NCBI GenBank assembly: GCA_030447525.1
Contig: JAUJOR010000011.1
Coordinates: 1-64,000, forward strand
Source of the DNA: Chloroflexota bacterium
GTDB taxonomy: Bacteria > Chloroflexota > UBA11872 > UBA12225
Reading direction: 5' to 3'
DNA: 64,000 nucleotides
In this document: positions 25,541-34,618 of the stretch, piece after piece
Layout: every line of letters starts with the position of its first letter
How positions within the stretch are numbered: the stretch's first letter is position 1
Position numbers and translations under genes: made by a program
The notes under the pieces: generated by a model
What the model saw: the letters and a program-made list of their open reading frames with translations, nothing else
The model's database searches: none
What the model was told of the DNA's origin: nothing

Positions 25541-26734
25541 TCAGCTCCCGGCTGGCGGGTCGGCGATCCCGGCAACGGCTACGAGGATGGCCAGGCCGCT
25601 CAGGCCGACGACCAGGAGGGCCACCGGGAGAGAGACCAGGTCGGCCAGCCAGCCGATTAAGGGCGGGGAGACGGCGAAGCTCACGTAGACGGCGGCGAGC
25701 ATCCCTCCGGCCACGGCGGCGTTGTTCCCCGGCGCCAGGCGCGCCCCGGCGCTCAACGTCGTAGGTACCACGCCGGCCACGGCCAGCCCCAGCAGGGCAA
25801 AGGCCCCCACCGCCAGGGGCACGGCCCCGGGGGGGCCGCCGGAGATCCCTGGGGGGAGCGCCGCCGGCAGGAGCAGCAGGGCCGTGGCCAGGACGAGGCC
25901 GGCGCCGGAGCTACGCAGGGAGGCGCGCGTCCCAAAACGACTCACCAGGGGGGCGTTCCCCAGGCGCCCGACGAGCATGGCCGCGTTCGTCAGGGCGAAG
26001 GTGGCCCCGCCGAGCAGGGCCCCGGCCCCTTGTTCCTGCAGGTAGATCACCGACCAGATGTTGGCCACGCTCTCTCCCACCGAACCAAGCATGCACACCA
26101 GGGCCAGGGTGGCCAGCGCGCCGTTACGCCGGAACAGGGTCAACGCCCCTACGGTGCCCGGTCCGCCGGGCGGCGTGCCGGGGGGCGGCCGGGTCGCTTG
26201 TGGGTAGCGCACCGGGAGCGTGGCGGCCGCGCCTGCGGCGCACAGCCCCCCTACCAGGGTCAATACCCACGCCGGCGGCCAGCCCATCCCCACCAGGACG
26301 CCCGCTCCAATAGCCCCGGCCACTGCCCCGGCGCTGTACCCGGCATGCAGGGTGTTGAGGACGTGGCGCGCCGTGGCGTGCTCCCAATCCAAGGCCGCGC
26401 CGTTCATCGCCGTCTCGAAGAGCCCGAAGCCCCCGCCGAGCACGGCCAGGGCGCCAACCAGCGTCCATAGGTTTGTACTCCCGGCCAGGGCCAGCGAGCC
26501 GGCACCCATCAAGAGCAGGCTGGCGATCGCCAGGCGTTTCGCTCCTGCCCAGGACGAGAGGGCCCCGCCGAGGAGCAGCAACGTGATGGCTACCACCGGG
26601 GTGACCAGTTGGGCGCTCCCGAAGGCACCCTTGCTGAGCTGTAGCCGCGCCAGGAGCTCCGCCCACAGCACGCCCTGAGCCCCCACCGTGAGGCCCAGGA
26701 GCAGGAAGTCAGAGAAGAGCAAGGCCACGAGCAC
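25541..26734 (-). CDS. Major facilitator superfamily transporter
   Basis: A 397-residue integral membrane protein with about 12 hydrophobic helices and the MFS-like 'NAAMLVGRLGNAPLVSRFG' loop between the halves. The start is GTG 26734. It resembles FucP/YbjJ-like carriers and drug or sugar exporters, and the substrate is not assignable. The gene ends near the sulfatase-like hydrolase on the other strand, and its start is 41 bp from the stop of the polymer-forming protein gene, which lies upstream in the same direction, so it could be the last gene of that operon. Confidence 0.88.
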   Translation of the reverse strand: MLVALLFSDFLLLGLTVGAQGVLWAELLARLQLSKGAFGSAQLVTPVVAITLLLLGGALSSWAGAKRLAIASLLLMGAGSLALAGSTNLWTLVGALAVLGGGFGLFETAMNGAALDWEHATARHVLNTLHAGYSAGAVAGAIGAGVLVGMGWPPAWVLTLVGGLCAAGAAATLPVRYPQATRPPPGTPPGGPGTVGALTLFRRNGALATLALVCMLGSVGESVANIWSVIYLQEQGAGALLGGATFALTNAAMLVGRLGNAPLVSRFGTRASLRSSGAGLVLATALLLLPAALPPGISGGPPGAVPLAVGAFALLGLAVAGVVPTTLSAGARLAPGNNAAVAGGMLAAVYVSFAVSPPLIGWLADLVSLPVALLVVGLSGLAILVAVAGIADPPAGS

Positions 26735-26774
26735 CGGCGGACGTCAGCCCGGTGGGGTCAGGGCAAGGGCGATG

Positions 26775-28118
26775 TTAGGCCACGGCCGGCACCGGGCTGG
26801 TGCGTGGCGGCAGGGCGCTCGGCGCCGGGGGGATGTCCCCCCGGCGCCAGGTGCGGTAAAGGGTGAGGAGGAACGTCCCCAGGCTGAGTGAAAGACCGAC
26901 GAACGTCACCAGGGCGCCGAGCATGGGAAGACGCGTCGCCACGTACAGCACCACCAGTCCCAGCAGAAAGGCCCAGCTGTGGTGCCATGGCCGGCCGCGG
27001 CGCACCAGGCCGATCAAGATGCTCCCGGTGGCCAGGGCGAGGAATAGCCAGCCGATCAGCAGCCCGGAAAAGTACCCCGCCACGAGGAGCAGGGTGATGG
27101 GGATGCCGACGACCGTAAGGGCGACCATCACGGCTACGGGTAGCGTGCCGATCAGGGCCACGACACCAAGACCGAGGCTTGGCAGGAGCTGCGTCTCCAG
27201 GGCGGCGAGAAACTCGGCGCCGAAGCGTGGAAACAGGCGCAGCAAGAAGAGGCCGACGATGGCGCTTCCGGCCAGCCAGGTCAGGCTCAGGAAGTTTCCC
27301 AGGGCGTTGAACCGCTCCCCCGGCCGCGCCTGCTCTGGGCGGCCGCGCTCCTGCGGGATGAACTGCACACCGCCGGACACCACGCCGGCCGGGATGCTCA
27401 TCTCATGGCCGGCGTGGTAGATCAGGCGCCCGCCGATGCGGGCGCCGGGCCCCACGGTCAGCGAGTTGAGGGCCAGCTCGGCATTGCGCCCGATAGGTCC
27501 CTGCAGATCGATGGTCTCGCCCGCCCCGGTCACCGTCCCGGCAACGTCGCCGGCCAGGCTGACGGAGCTCCCGGCGCCGATCAGGTTCCCACCGACGCGC
27601 CCGCCACTCCCCAGCTGGAGGAGCTGGGCAGCGCCCAGGACGTTGCGTCCGACGTCACCGCTGAGCTGCACGGTGGCCCCGGCGGCCCGGACATCCCCTT
27701 GCACCTGGCCCAGGAGGGTTACCTGTGCCCCGGCGGCGATCAAGTCACCTTCGATCACCCCGGCGACGGTAATAGATTGGGCAAAGGCGTAGACGTCACC
27801 GCGGACACGGCCGTCGATGCGCACATTCCGCCCGGAGACCACCAGGTCGTCTTCGATCGTCTCGCTGGCCTGTACGGTGATCGTCTCCCCGGTGCGGCGC
27901 TCCATGGCCTGGGCCGGGATTGCCGGGCCGGCAACGGCCCCCACGAAAGCCAGCGCCATGGCCAGCAGGACGGCCAGCCGGCGCGGGGCGCGGACCGGCC
28001 CCGCCCGTAGGGGGATGAAGCCTAGGGGCAGTCGCCACCGGGCAGTGAGCGTGGAGCGGAAGTCCTGTGTCGCGTTTATCACTGTGTAGCCGTTCCCGTG
28101 TCGTCGTTCCAGAAGCAC
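26775..28118 (-). CDS. Polymer-forming (bactofilin-like) membrane protein
   Basis: About 447 residues from GTG 28118 (a start near 28082 is possible). A signal/membrane segment 'LAVLLAMALAFVGAVAG' is followed by about 150 residues of repeats such as 'IDGRVRGDVYAFAQSITVAGVIEGDLIAAGAQV'-type beta-helical turns, as in the bactofilin/polymer-forming family. The second half has about five hydrophobic helices ending in 'LGTFLLTLYRTW'. Proteins of this layout often sit beside ECF sigma and anti-sigma genes in Chloroflexota, as here, and may form a surface or envelope scaffold. The next gene upstream is the anti-sigma factor, 51 bp away. Confidence 0.82.
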   Translation of the reverse strand: MLLERRHGNGYTVINATQDFRSTLTARWRLPLGFIPLRAGPVRAPRRLAVLLAMALAFVGAVAGPAIPAQAMERRTGETITVQASETIEDDLVVSGRNVRIDGRVRGDVYAFAQSITVAGVIEGDLIAAGAQVTLLGQVQGDVRAAGATVQLSGDVGRNVLGAAQLLQLGSGGRVGGNLIGAGSSVSLAGDVAGTVTGAGETIDLQGPIGRNAELALNSLTVGPGARIGGRLIYHAGHEMSIPAGVVSGGVQFIPQERGRPEQARPGERFNALGNFLSLTWLAGSAIVGLFLLRLFPRFGAEFLAALETQLLPSLGLGVVALIGTLPVAVMVALTVVGIPITLLLVAGYFSGLLIGWLFLALATGSILIGLVRRGRPWHHSWAFLLGLVVLYVATRLPMLGALVTFVGLSLSLGTFLLTLYRTWRRGDIPPAPSALPPRTSPVPAVA

Positions 28119-28169
28119 CTACACCTTTGCTCTGGCGCACCTTACGATCGGGTCGGTTGGCGCACCACG

Positions 28170-28823
28170 TCAGGCGCTGGGGGCCACCCGGGCGACGGAA
28201 GCCGGGTGGGGCACGAGCCAGATGGCCAGCCAGGCCAGGAAGGCGAGGAAGAACAGGGGCAGGGCCGGGGCCTCCAGCAGGCGCAAGGACTCCACGGCCT
28301 GGAACACGTCCCAAAACGTCCACATCAAGGCAAAGGCCCAGTTGGCGAGGTACTGGGCGGCGATCGTCAGCGCCCCCGAGCGGCGCACGATGTCCAGGCC
28401 GGCCTCCAGGGTGGGCTGGGCCAGCAGCCAGGCAAAGTACCCGACGGTGGCCGTGATCAGCATGGCCAGGAGCGAGGCCGGCGTATCCCGCTGTACGTCC
28501 GGAAAGGGGACGGCGGCAGGGCCGCTAACAAGGCTTGCCACCCGTGCCGGAACCTGCGCCCGCAGCAGAGCAGAGAGCTCTGTCTCGTCCAGCGATACGG
28601 ACGCGGACAGCACTACGGCCTCATCGCGGAAGGTGGAGATGAGGGCGGCGCAAAGGGGGCAGCGGGCGGCGTGGCCGGTCAGCCGGGCGTCCACCGGCTC
28701 ACCGTCGGCGAGCCGCATCGCCGCTACCTCATCCAGGTGCACGTCAGGGTGCACGTCCGCCTGGACGTCAGGGCGGGCGGAAGGCTGCGATTGGTCGAGA
28801 CGGCCAGGGCGCATGCTATCCAT
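28170..28823 (-). CDS. Membrane-anchored zinc-finger anti-sigma factor
   Basis: A 217-residue protein. The cytosolic N-terminus has the ZAS motif H-x3-C-x2-C ('LTGHAARCPLCAALI') near residues 60-70. Two or three hydrophobic segments follow ('SLLAMLITATVGYFAWLLA', 'YLANWAFALMWTFWDVF', 'LPLFFLAFLAWLAIWLV'). The ATG at 28823 overlaps the stop of the ECF sigma gene by 8 bp (ATGGATAG), which is good evidence for coupled translation of a sigma/anti-sigma pair. It should hold the sigma factor at the membrane until an envelope signal releases it. Confidence 0.85.
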   Translation of the reverse strand: MDSMRPGRLDQSQPSARPDVQADVHPDVHLDEVAAMRLADGEPVDARLTGHAARCPLCAALISTFRDEAVVLSASVSLDETELSALLRAQVPARVASLVSGPAAVPFPDVQRDTPASLLAMLITATVGYFAWLLAQPTLEAGLDIVRRSGALTIAAQYLANWAFALMWTFWDVFQAVESLRLLEAPALPLFFLAFLAWLAIWLVPHPASVARVAPSA

Positions 28824-29655
28824 CAGTATGTCCCTCGGCGGGGCGTCCCTCAGGCGGTTGGTCAGGTGATCCTCTTGCCCCGGGAACGCTCTGCTGGCGG
28901 GGTGCGTTCTGGAGGGGCTCCGCCGTCGCGCCGGCGAGGAGCTCACGCTTGAGCAACTGCCTGGCGCGAAGGAGCTGGACGCCGACGGTGTTGGCGTCCA
29001 GCCCGGTGTGGGTGGCGATCTCCTGGTAGCTAAGGTCGTTGAAGAAGCGCAGGGTGAGGACGAGACGATAATGCTCCGGCAAGCGGGCCAGGGCGGCGCG
29101 CACCGTTTCCCGCCGCTCGGTCGAGAGGGCGGCCGCTTCCGGGTCGGTGCCGCCGGGGAGTTGCTCGAAAGCCACGTCGCTGGCTTCGCCGCCGAGGACG
29201 TGCTCGCGTTCCCGCCGCCGGCTGCGCAGCCAGTTCAGCGTCTCGTTGGTGGCAATACGTAGGAGCCAGGGCCGTAGCGGCCGGCCGGCCTCATAAGCGT
29301 CGAGGTTCTTATAGGTCTTGTAGAAGATGGAGTTGGTGAGCTCCAGGGCGGCGTCACGGTCGTGCGTCAGGCGCAGGACCGTACCGAACACGTCGCTCTG
29401 AAAGCGCCCCACGAGGCGCTCGATCGCCCCAGGTACGCCGTTCCGGCATTCGGCCACCAGGGCGGCGTCGGCCGCAACGTCTACCGTGGCCGGCGCCGCC
29501 GCGTCGTTCACGCCCGTCAGGGCAGTACCGGGAACATGCACCTGCGGCTCACTTTGGGCCCACCGGACGGTCGGTGGGGCCTGATAGGAACGTACTCGCC
29601 GGCCGGCGTCCGCCGCCAGCCCTACAGCTGCCGCAACCGCCATGGCATCTGCCAT
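28816..29655 (-). CDS. ECF-type RNA polymerase sigma factor
   Basis: About 279 residues from ATG 29655; a GTG at 29676 behind GAGGTG is an alternative, and both leave a long alanine-rich leader. Sigma region 2 runs from 'DAALVAECRNGVPGAIERLV' to 'RPLRPWLLRIATNETLNWLR'. Region 4 has 'LARLPEHYRLVLTLRFFNDL' and the helix-turn-helix 'SYQEIATHTGLDANTVGVQL'. Regions 1 and 3 are absent, as in ECF factors. The C-terminal 40 residues are proline/glycine-rich. It forms an operon with the anti-sigma factor, with which it overlaps, and the polymer-forming membrane protein, which is its likely target or partner. Confidence 0.87.
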   Translation of the reverse strand: MADAMAVAAAVGLAADAGRRVRSYQAPPTVRWAQSEPQVHVPGTALTGVNDAAAPATVDVAADAALVAECRNGVPGAIERLVGRFQSDVFGTVLRLTHDRDAALELTNSIFYKTYKNLDAYEAGRPLRPWLLRIATNETLNWLRSRRREREHVLGGEASDVAFEQLPGGTDPEAAALSTERRETVRAALARLPEHYRLVLTLRFFNDLSYQEIATHTGLDANTVGVQLLRARQLLKRELLAGATAEPLQNAPRQQSVPGARGSPDQPPEGRPAEGHTDG

Positions 29656-29908
29656 GGCCAGGCTCGTGATGATCACCGCCGACTGTACACCTCGGGCGTG
29701 ACCTATCTTACGCTGGAGGACTGACTCTAGGGTAGGGCGAGGCTCCAGTGGCGCTGCAGCTCTCGTATATCCGGCCGGCCGCCCAGGTCGTGGCCGTGTG
29801 TGTGAGCGGGACATGAACGGATCAGCCGCCCCGCACGTTCGCCACGGGGGCCATAGAATGATCCCCCATCACGCCTGCAAGAAGGCAGCGCGGGCCAAGG
29901 GAGTATCG

Positions 29909-30865
29909 ATGAACGTGCTGGTGGGCGCGGAACCGATCGCCCTCGCCGATCGGGAGCGCATGGCGTCACGCTGCTCGAGGGCACACTTCACCTTCGCCTT
30001 GACGCCAGCCGAGATGCTGGCGGCCGCGCCGGGAGCGGAGGTGATCTTTGCCAAGGGCATCCCGCGCGAGGTGCTCGCCGCGGCGACGCAGCTGCGCTGG
30101 GTGCAGGCCGGGACGGCGGGGGTCGACGGCCTGATTCGCCAGGGGCTCCGGGAGCGAGACGTGCTCCTGACCAACGCCCGTGGCGCCCACGGCATCCCCA
30201 TGGCGGAGAACATCCTGACCATGGCCCTATGCTTCGCCACGCGCATGCACTTGATGATCCGCAGCCAGCGGACGCGGGGCAGGATCGGCCGGCAGGTGAT
30301 CCGCGACAAGTGGGAGCTGCACGGACAGACGATGCTCGTGCTCGGACTGGGCGATATCGGCGGCACCCTGGCCCAAAAGGCCCGTGCCCTGGGGATGCGC
30401 GTCCTGGGGGTGCGCCGCTCCGGACGGTCACACCAGCACTGCGACGCTGTGTACCGGCCAGAGGGGCTCCCGGAGGCACTCCCGCAGGCCGATCACGTGG
30501 CCCTCTGTCTACCCCTGACCGAGGAGACCCGAGGGGTCATCGGCGAGCGAGAGCTGCGCTTGATGAAGCCGACGGCCCACATCTACAACGTCGGCCGCGG
30601 GGCGTCGATCGACGGGGACGCCCTGCGTCAGGCCCTGGCCGAGGGGCGGATCGCCGGCGCCGGACTGGACTGCGTCGCCCCATCAGACACCCCGGCCGAC
30701 GACGACCCATTGTGGGACATGGACAACGTCATCCTGAGCATGCACACCAGCGGGAGCAGCCCCTACAACTCCCAGCGTATCACGGACATCTTTCTGGACA
30801 ACCTGGAGCGCTACCTGGCGGGGGCGCCGCTGGTCAACGTCGTCGACCAGCGGCTCGGCTACTGA
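29909..30865 (+). CDS. D-2-hydroxyacid dehydrogenase (second copy)
   Basis: A 318-residue NAD-dependent dehydrogenase. The glycine motif is 'VLGLGDIGGTLAQKARALG' near residue 150. The catalytic Arg lies in 'NVGRGASID', the Glu/Asp-containing segment is 'GAGLDCVAPSDTPADDDP', and the His region reads 'MHTSGSSPY', the His-containing catalytic motif being altered compared with 'PHIAG' of relatives. The ATG at 29909 follows AAGGGAG. It is isolated from other catabolic genes, between the ECF operon (divergent) and an amidase gene (convergent). The substrate is not known. Confidence 0.87.
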   Translation: MNVLVGAEPIALADRERMASRCSRAHFTFALTPAEMLAAAPGAEVIFAKGIPREVLAAATQLRWVQAGTAGVDGLIRQGLRERDVLLTNARGAHGIPMAENILTMALCFATRMHLMIRSQRTRGRIGRQVIRDKWELHGQTMLVLGLGDIGGTLAQKARALGMRVLGVRRSGRSHQHCDAVYRPEGLPEALPQADHVALCLPLTEETRGVIGERELRLMKPTAHIYNVGRGASIDGDALRQALAEGRIAGAGLDCVAPSDTPADDDPLWDMDNVILSMHTSGSSPYNSQRITDIFLDNLERYLAGAPLVNVVDQRLGY

Positions 30866-30936
30866 GGCGAGAGTCAGCCGGGAGGAGGCAGCCGGGGGCC
30901 GACGCCGCCCCCGGCTGTCTCCTCCCAGCTCCCGGC

Positions 30937-30963
30937 GCTGCCTGGGCTGCCTGGGCTGCCTGC
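30937..30963. repeat. Three tandem copies of a 9-bp repeat between convergent genes
   Basis: GCTGCCTGG is repeated at 30937-30945 and 30946-30954, with a near-copy at 30955-30963, in the short gap between the dehydrogenase and the amidase gene. Confidence 0.8.
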
Positions 30964-30977
30964 GGCCAGATCTCCAC

Positions 30978-31964
30978 TCAAGGGGACGAGGGGGCAGGGC
31001 GGAAGGGAATGAACGGCGGGACGACGATGTCCTCGGCGAAGGGGGCGCCCGCCGGCACCTCTTCCAGGAACCGCAGCACGCCGTTGGCCACGCCGGTGGC
31101 GACGCCGTCCGGGTCGCCGACGAGGAGGCGACGATCGGCGGCGTTGCTCAGGAAGCCCATCTCCAGGATGGCAGCTGGGGTGTGGGGGGCGACGCTGGAC
31201 TTGAAGCGGCTCCAGGAAAAGGCGTAATAGCCACGCATGTTGCGCGAGACCACTGGGTCCACCGGGAGCCCCGTCGCCCGGCCGTACTCCTCGATCACGG
31301 CCTGCACCAGCTGTCCCTCGTAGGGGCCGCGCCGGGAGCCGTGGGCGGCTTTGTATCCGCGCATCCCAGGGTCGGCGCTACCGTCGGCGTGCAGGGAGAG
31401 AAAAACGTCGGCCAGGTAGCTCGGGGGGACGGTGGTAGGGAGGACGTCCACGTCGTGGCCGTGACTGCGCAGGATAGCCGCCACTCGGCGGGCCACGTCC
31501 AGGTTGACCTGCCCTTCCATGACCCCACCTCCGCTGGCCCCGGTGGCGTGCTCCAGGCGCCGGAGCTCGTCCGGAACTTGCTCCGTCTGCCAGTGTCCGG
31601 CTTGGATGCCGATGCGACGTGGTCCCGGTGGGACGACCGGACGGGGGACGCGAACGGGCGCCAGGGGCGGGACGAGCCCGGGCTCGCGCAAGGGGGACTG
31701 CGCCTGGTACGGCGGTGCGGGCGCCCCGCCCACGTCGCCGGCCTCCCCCGGCGCGCCCGGCGGCTCGGTGGCCCCGTGCGTGGCATCGGCCACCGGCGCT
31801 TCTGATGGGGAGGTAGAGCCCAGGGGGGACCGGGCAACGCCGGCAGGGATGCTCCCCAGCCTACCTGGGCTACCTGCCGGGGGACGGAAGGTGCCGGTCA
31901 GCAGCGCCAGCGTGCCCAGGGCCAGGGCCAGCAGGGCCCATAGGGGGAGAACCGGGGGGCGCAT
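30978..31964 (-). CDS. N-acetylmuramoyl-L-alanine amidase (Amidase_3)
   Basis: A 328-residue exported protein. An N-terminal hydrophobic helix is followed by about 95 residues of proline/alanine-rich linker, then a zinc amidase domain. Its ligands and catalytic Glu are visible in 'IGIQAGHWQ', 'VMEGQVNLDVA', 'FLSLHADGS' and 'AAILEMGFLSN'. It would cleave the bond between MurNAc and the stem peptide during wall turnover or cell separation. It lies 10 bp downstream of the cupredoxin-CopD gene and likely shares its transcript. Confidence 0.88.
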   Translation of the reverse strand: MRPPVLPLWALLALALGTLALLTGTFRPPAGSPGRLGSIPAGVARSPLGSTSPSEAPVADATHGATEPPGAPGEAGDVGGAPAPPYQAQSPLREPGLVPPLAPVRVPRPVVPPGPRRIGIQAGHWQTEQVPDELRRLEHATGASGGGVMEGQVNLDVARRVAAILRSHGHDVDVLPTTVPPSYLADVFLSLHADGSADPGMRGYKAAHGSRRGPYEGQLVQAVIEEYGRATGLPVDPVVSRNMRGYYAFSWSRFKSSVAPHTPAAILEMGFLSNAADRRLLVGDPDGVATGVANGVLRFLEEVPAGAPFAEDIVVPPFIPFRPAPSSP

Positions 31965-31974
31965 CGCCGTGACC

Positions 31975-33192
31975 TCAGTGGAGCTGGAACACGATCACGG
32001 CGACGCAAAGGAGCAGCGCCAGGCAGGCGGCGACGTTGGCCCAGGTGAGCAGCGCCGGGAGGCGAGACGTGGCCGGCTGGGTGGCGTCCACGGTGAGCGT
32101 TCTGCCGCTGGTAGTCGCGGCCGCGGCCCCGACCGTGGCCATACGGGGGGCGAACCAGAAGGTCACCGCCAGGGTCAGAGCCACGCTGATCATGACGAAG
32201 CCGTGCTTCCAGAACAACGCCAGGCCATACGTCGTGCCGGCGCGGAAGCGTTCCAGGCTCTCCAGGTCGGTGATGGTGACGAAGGGGTTGTAGATGGTCT
32301 GGTAGATCCCGGTGACCATGAACAGGGGGATCGTGGCCAGGGCCAGCCACTTCGGTCGCTGGAGTAGGTCGGCACGCTGGCTGGGGGAGAGAAAGGGCAC
32401 CAGCCCTACAAGGGCCTGGTAGAGGACGACGCCCAGCCAGGCGATGGATGCTGGGATGTGGATGGCCAGGGAGACGAACATCGGCGTGCCCCCTGGGGAC
32501 GCGACCGTGGATTGGGCCTGGGCTGCGTTCTGCGTCCCGGCGCCTGGCGCCGCGGCGGCGCCCGCGGTGCTGACCGGGCCGGGGGTGCCGCTGAACGTCC
32601 CCGGGGGCGCGCCCGAGGGCGGCCGGGTGGGGGCAGCGGTGGGCTGGACGCCTTGCGCCCCCGGGGCGACGGAGGGCCCGGCGGGCGGCGCCGGGGCAGC
32701 GCCCGCCGGGGAGACCACCAGGCGCCCGATCATGCCCCGAGCGGCGTGCGTCGGTAGGTCGCAAATGAACTCGTACGTCCCGGGGTTGGCAAAGGTGAAT
32801 GTCTCTTCGAACGTGCCCCCGGCGTCGATGTCCGGCGTACGTTGCCCCAGAGACTCCAGCACCCAGTTATGGCGTCGAGCGCCGACGTTGCGGAAGGTCA
32901 GGCGCACCGTCCCGGCGGGCACGGCAATCTCGTTAGGGGCGAAATAAAACTCGGCCCCCCGCTCGCCCATCTCCACCACAATGGGCCCCGGCGTGCCCTG
33001 GGCAGAAACCACGGCCGTAGGGAAGAGGATGCCCCCAGCCAGCAGGAGTGTCCCGAGGGTGCAGGCCCAGGCGGCCAGGGCCCAGGGGCGGGCCCCACGT
33101 GTCCGGGATCCGCAGCGGCCCTGTGTGGCGTCCCGGGTGATGCGCCAGAGAGCGGGCCGTCCGGGAGCAGGCAAGGTAAGAGGCTGTCTCAA
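31975..33192 (-). CDS. Cupredoxin-CopD-like fusion membrane protein
   Basis: About 405 residues. A basic leader and hydrophobic segment 'LAAWACTLGTLLLAGGILFP' export the N-terminus. The cupredoxin domain (about residues 70-165) has type 1 copper ligands: His in 'RRHNWVLES' and Cys, His, Met in 'FICDLPTHAARGMIG'. A proline/alanine-rich linker of about 75 residues leads to four hydrophobic helices resembling the CopD copper-import or DUF2269-like family. The start at TTG 33192 is chosen because GAGAGGG precedes it; longer in-frame starts would overlap the signal peptidase gene. It may relay electrons or handle copper at the membrane. An amidase follows and signal peptidase precedes it. Confidence 0.78.
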   Translation of the reverse strand: MRQPLTLPAPGRPALWRITRDATQGRCGSRTRGARPWALAAWACTLGTLLLAGGILFPTAVVSAQGTPGPIVVEMGERGAEFYFAPNEIAVPAGTVRLTFRNVGARRHNWVLESLGQRTPDIDAGGTFEETFTFANPGTYEFICDLPTHAARGMIGRLVVSPAGAAPAPPAGPSVAPGAQGVQPTAAPTRPPSGAPPGTFSGTPGPVSTAGAAAAPGAGTQNAAQAQSTVASPGGTPMFVSLAIHIPASIAWLGVVLYQALVGLVPFLSPSQRADLLQRPKWLALATIPLFMVTGIYQTIYNPFVTITDLESLERFRAGTTYGLALFWKHGFVMISVALTLAVTFWFAPRMATVGAAAATTSGRTLTVDATQPATSRLPALLTWANVAACLALLLCVAVIVFQLH

Positions 33193-33316
33193 GTCAACCC
33201 TCTCGGCGGCGATACGGAGATCAGGGGCCGTCACGGTATACGTGTCTACCCCTGGCGCGAGATATGCCGCTATGTCCCTGCCCAACCAGACGCTCGCTAC
33301 GCTCGCCTCGGGGGCC

Positions 33317-33865
33317 TCAGGTCGATCCACCGTCGACGGCCTCAACGCGGGGGGCCTGGCCGCCGAGCCACGTCCAGCGCACCGGCGGGGCCCAGGCAAG
33401 GATAGCCCGCCCGACGACGTTCGTCACCGGCACCGTGCCCCAGAGATGAGAATCGCTGCTGCTGTTGCGGTTGTCGCCGAGGACGAACACGGCATTGCCC
33501 GGCACTTTACCCGGTCCCCAGATGTAGCGTGGCAGCTCCTGGACGTACGGCTCGCGCAGGGGCTGGCCGTTGATCCACACCCGCCCGTGGGCGATGGCGA
33601 TGGTCTCTCCGGGCAGGCCTACGACGCGCTTGACGTACTCCACGTCCGGGTTGCGCGGGAAGCGGAAGATGATCACCTCCCCTCGCAACAGGGAGCGTGT
33701 CCGGGGGAGGAGGGTGTCCACGATGACGTACTGCCGGCTGTGCAGGGTTGGCTCCATGCTGGCCCCTTCCACCTCGAAGGCGCCCACGGTGTGGTGCAGG
33801 AGACTCACCGTGGCCAGGATCAAGAACAGGTGGACGGCTTCACGCAGGAGCAGGCGATGCCACAT
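33317..33865 (-). CDS. lepB: Signal peptidase I
   Basis: A 182-residue membrane serine protease of normal short Gram-positive size. It has one N-terminal helix ('LFLILATVSLLHHTVGAF'), catalytic Ser in 'GASMEPTLHS', catalytic Lys in 'EYVKRVVGLPGETIA' and the conserved 'VLGDNRNSSSDSHLWGTV' box. It removes signal peptides from exported proteins. The gene heads the run toward the cupredoxin and amidase genes, with a 124-bp gap. It is followed upstream by a small gene for an exported proline-rich protein. Confidence 0.95.
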   Translation of the reverse strand: MWHRLLLREAVHLFLILATVSLLHHTVGAFEVEGASMEPTLHSRQYVIVDTLLPRTRSLLRGEVIIFRFPRNPDVEYVKRVVGLPGETIAIAHGRVWINGQPLREPYVQELPRYIWGPGKVPGNAVFVLGDNRNSSSDSHLWGTVPVTNVVGRAILAWAPPVRWTWLGGQAPRVEAVDGGST

Positions 33866-33960
33866 CTGTCACGTTGAGCATATCGTACGGTCTCCACTCA
33901 CCTGCCAGTTGGCAGTTGGCAGTCGCCAACCGGCCGGCAACTGCCGTTACCGGTTACCGG

Positions 33961-34518
33961 TTACCCGTTCCCCCGCCCCGGCCGCGCCGTGCCCGCTCCC
34001 TGGCGTGCGGGCTGGCCTGGGGCGCCCCCGGCAGGCGCGGCCCCGGCAGGCACGGCCCCGGCGGCGCCCTCGGGGATGATGCTCACCGTCGCCGCCGTCA
34101 ACGCCCCGTCGGCAGCCGGCTGCCCCTGCGCGGTCACCAGGACCCGTATACCGGGGGCGACATCGGCCACCGTGCCGGCGACCTGGCGGCTGATCTGCGT
34201 CTGATCGGTCAGTGTGACCTTTACCTGCTGGCCGTTCTGCCCGCTGACCACCAGCGTCTGGCCTTCCACGCGCTCGACCGTCCCGGCCGTCCCGCGCCCC
34301 TGGCCGGCCGCCCCAGCGGGGGCGCCGCCGGGGCCCGGCCCCGGCTGCCCTGGCGTCCCCAGTTGCCCTTGTGCGCCGGGGGCGAACTGACTCGCGGGGA
34401 TGACCGCCGCCTGTGCCGGTGGCGTGACGCTGCGCCGGCCCCAGGCCGCCCCGGCGGCGAAGGAGGCCCCCCAGCCGAGCCCGAACAAGGCAATCCCGAT
34501 CAGCAGATTGCGAAACAC
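33961..34518 (-). CDS. Membrane-anchored protein with DUF5666-like beta domain
   Basis: A 185-residue protein starting at GTG 34518 behind AGGGAGAAG. The start 'FRNLLIGIALFGLGWGASFAAGAAWG' is a single membrane anchor. A Gly/Pro/Gln-rich stretch precedes a small beta domain: 'GTVERVEGQTLVVSGQNGQQVKVTL', 'TQISRQVAGTVADVAPGIRV', 'LVTAQGQPAADGALTAATVSI'. That pattern resembles the DUF5666/OB-like domain found beside export systems. A Pro/Gly-rich tail ends it. It sits just downstream of the MacB-type permease gene and may be part of that transporter operon. The function is unknown. Confidence 0.7.
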   Translation of the reverse strand: MFRNLLIGIALFGLGWGASFAAGAAWGRRSVTPPAQAAVIPASQFAPGAQGQLGTPGQPGPGPGGAPAGAAGQGRGTAGTVERVEGQTLVVSGQNGQQVKVTLTDQTQISRQVAGTVADVAPGIRVLVTAQGQPAADGALTAATVSIIPEGAAGAVPAGAAPAGGAPGQPARQGAGTARPGRGNG

Positions 34519-34618
34519 AGCTTCTCCCTCTTTATCCCTCGCCGTCCCCTTTTCCCGCTCCGCCCGCGGCGACCGCCGGCGTAGCCGGGCTACGGCCACA
34601 CGGCCACACGGGGGACCA

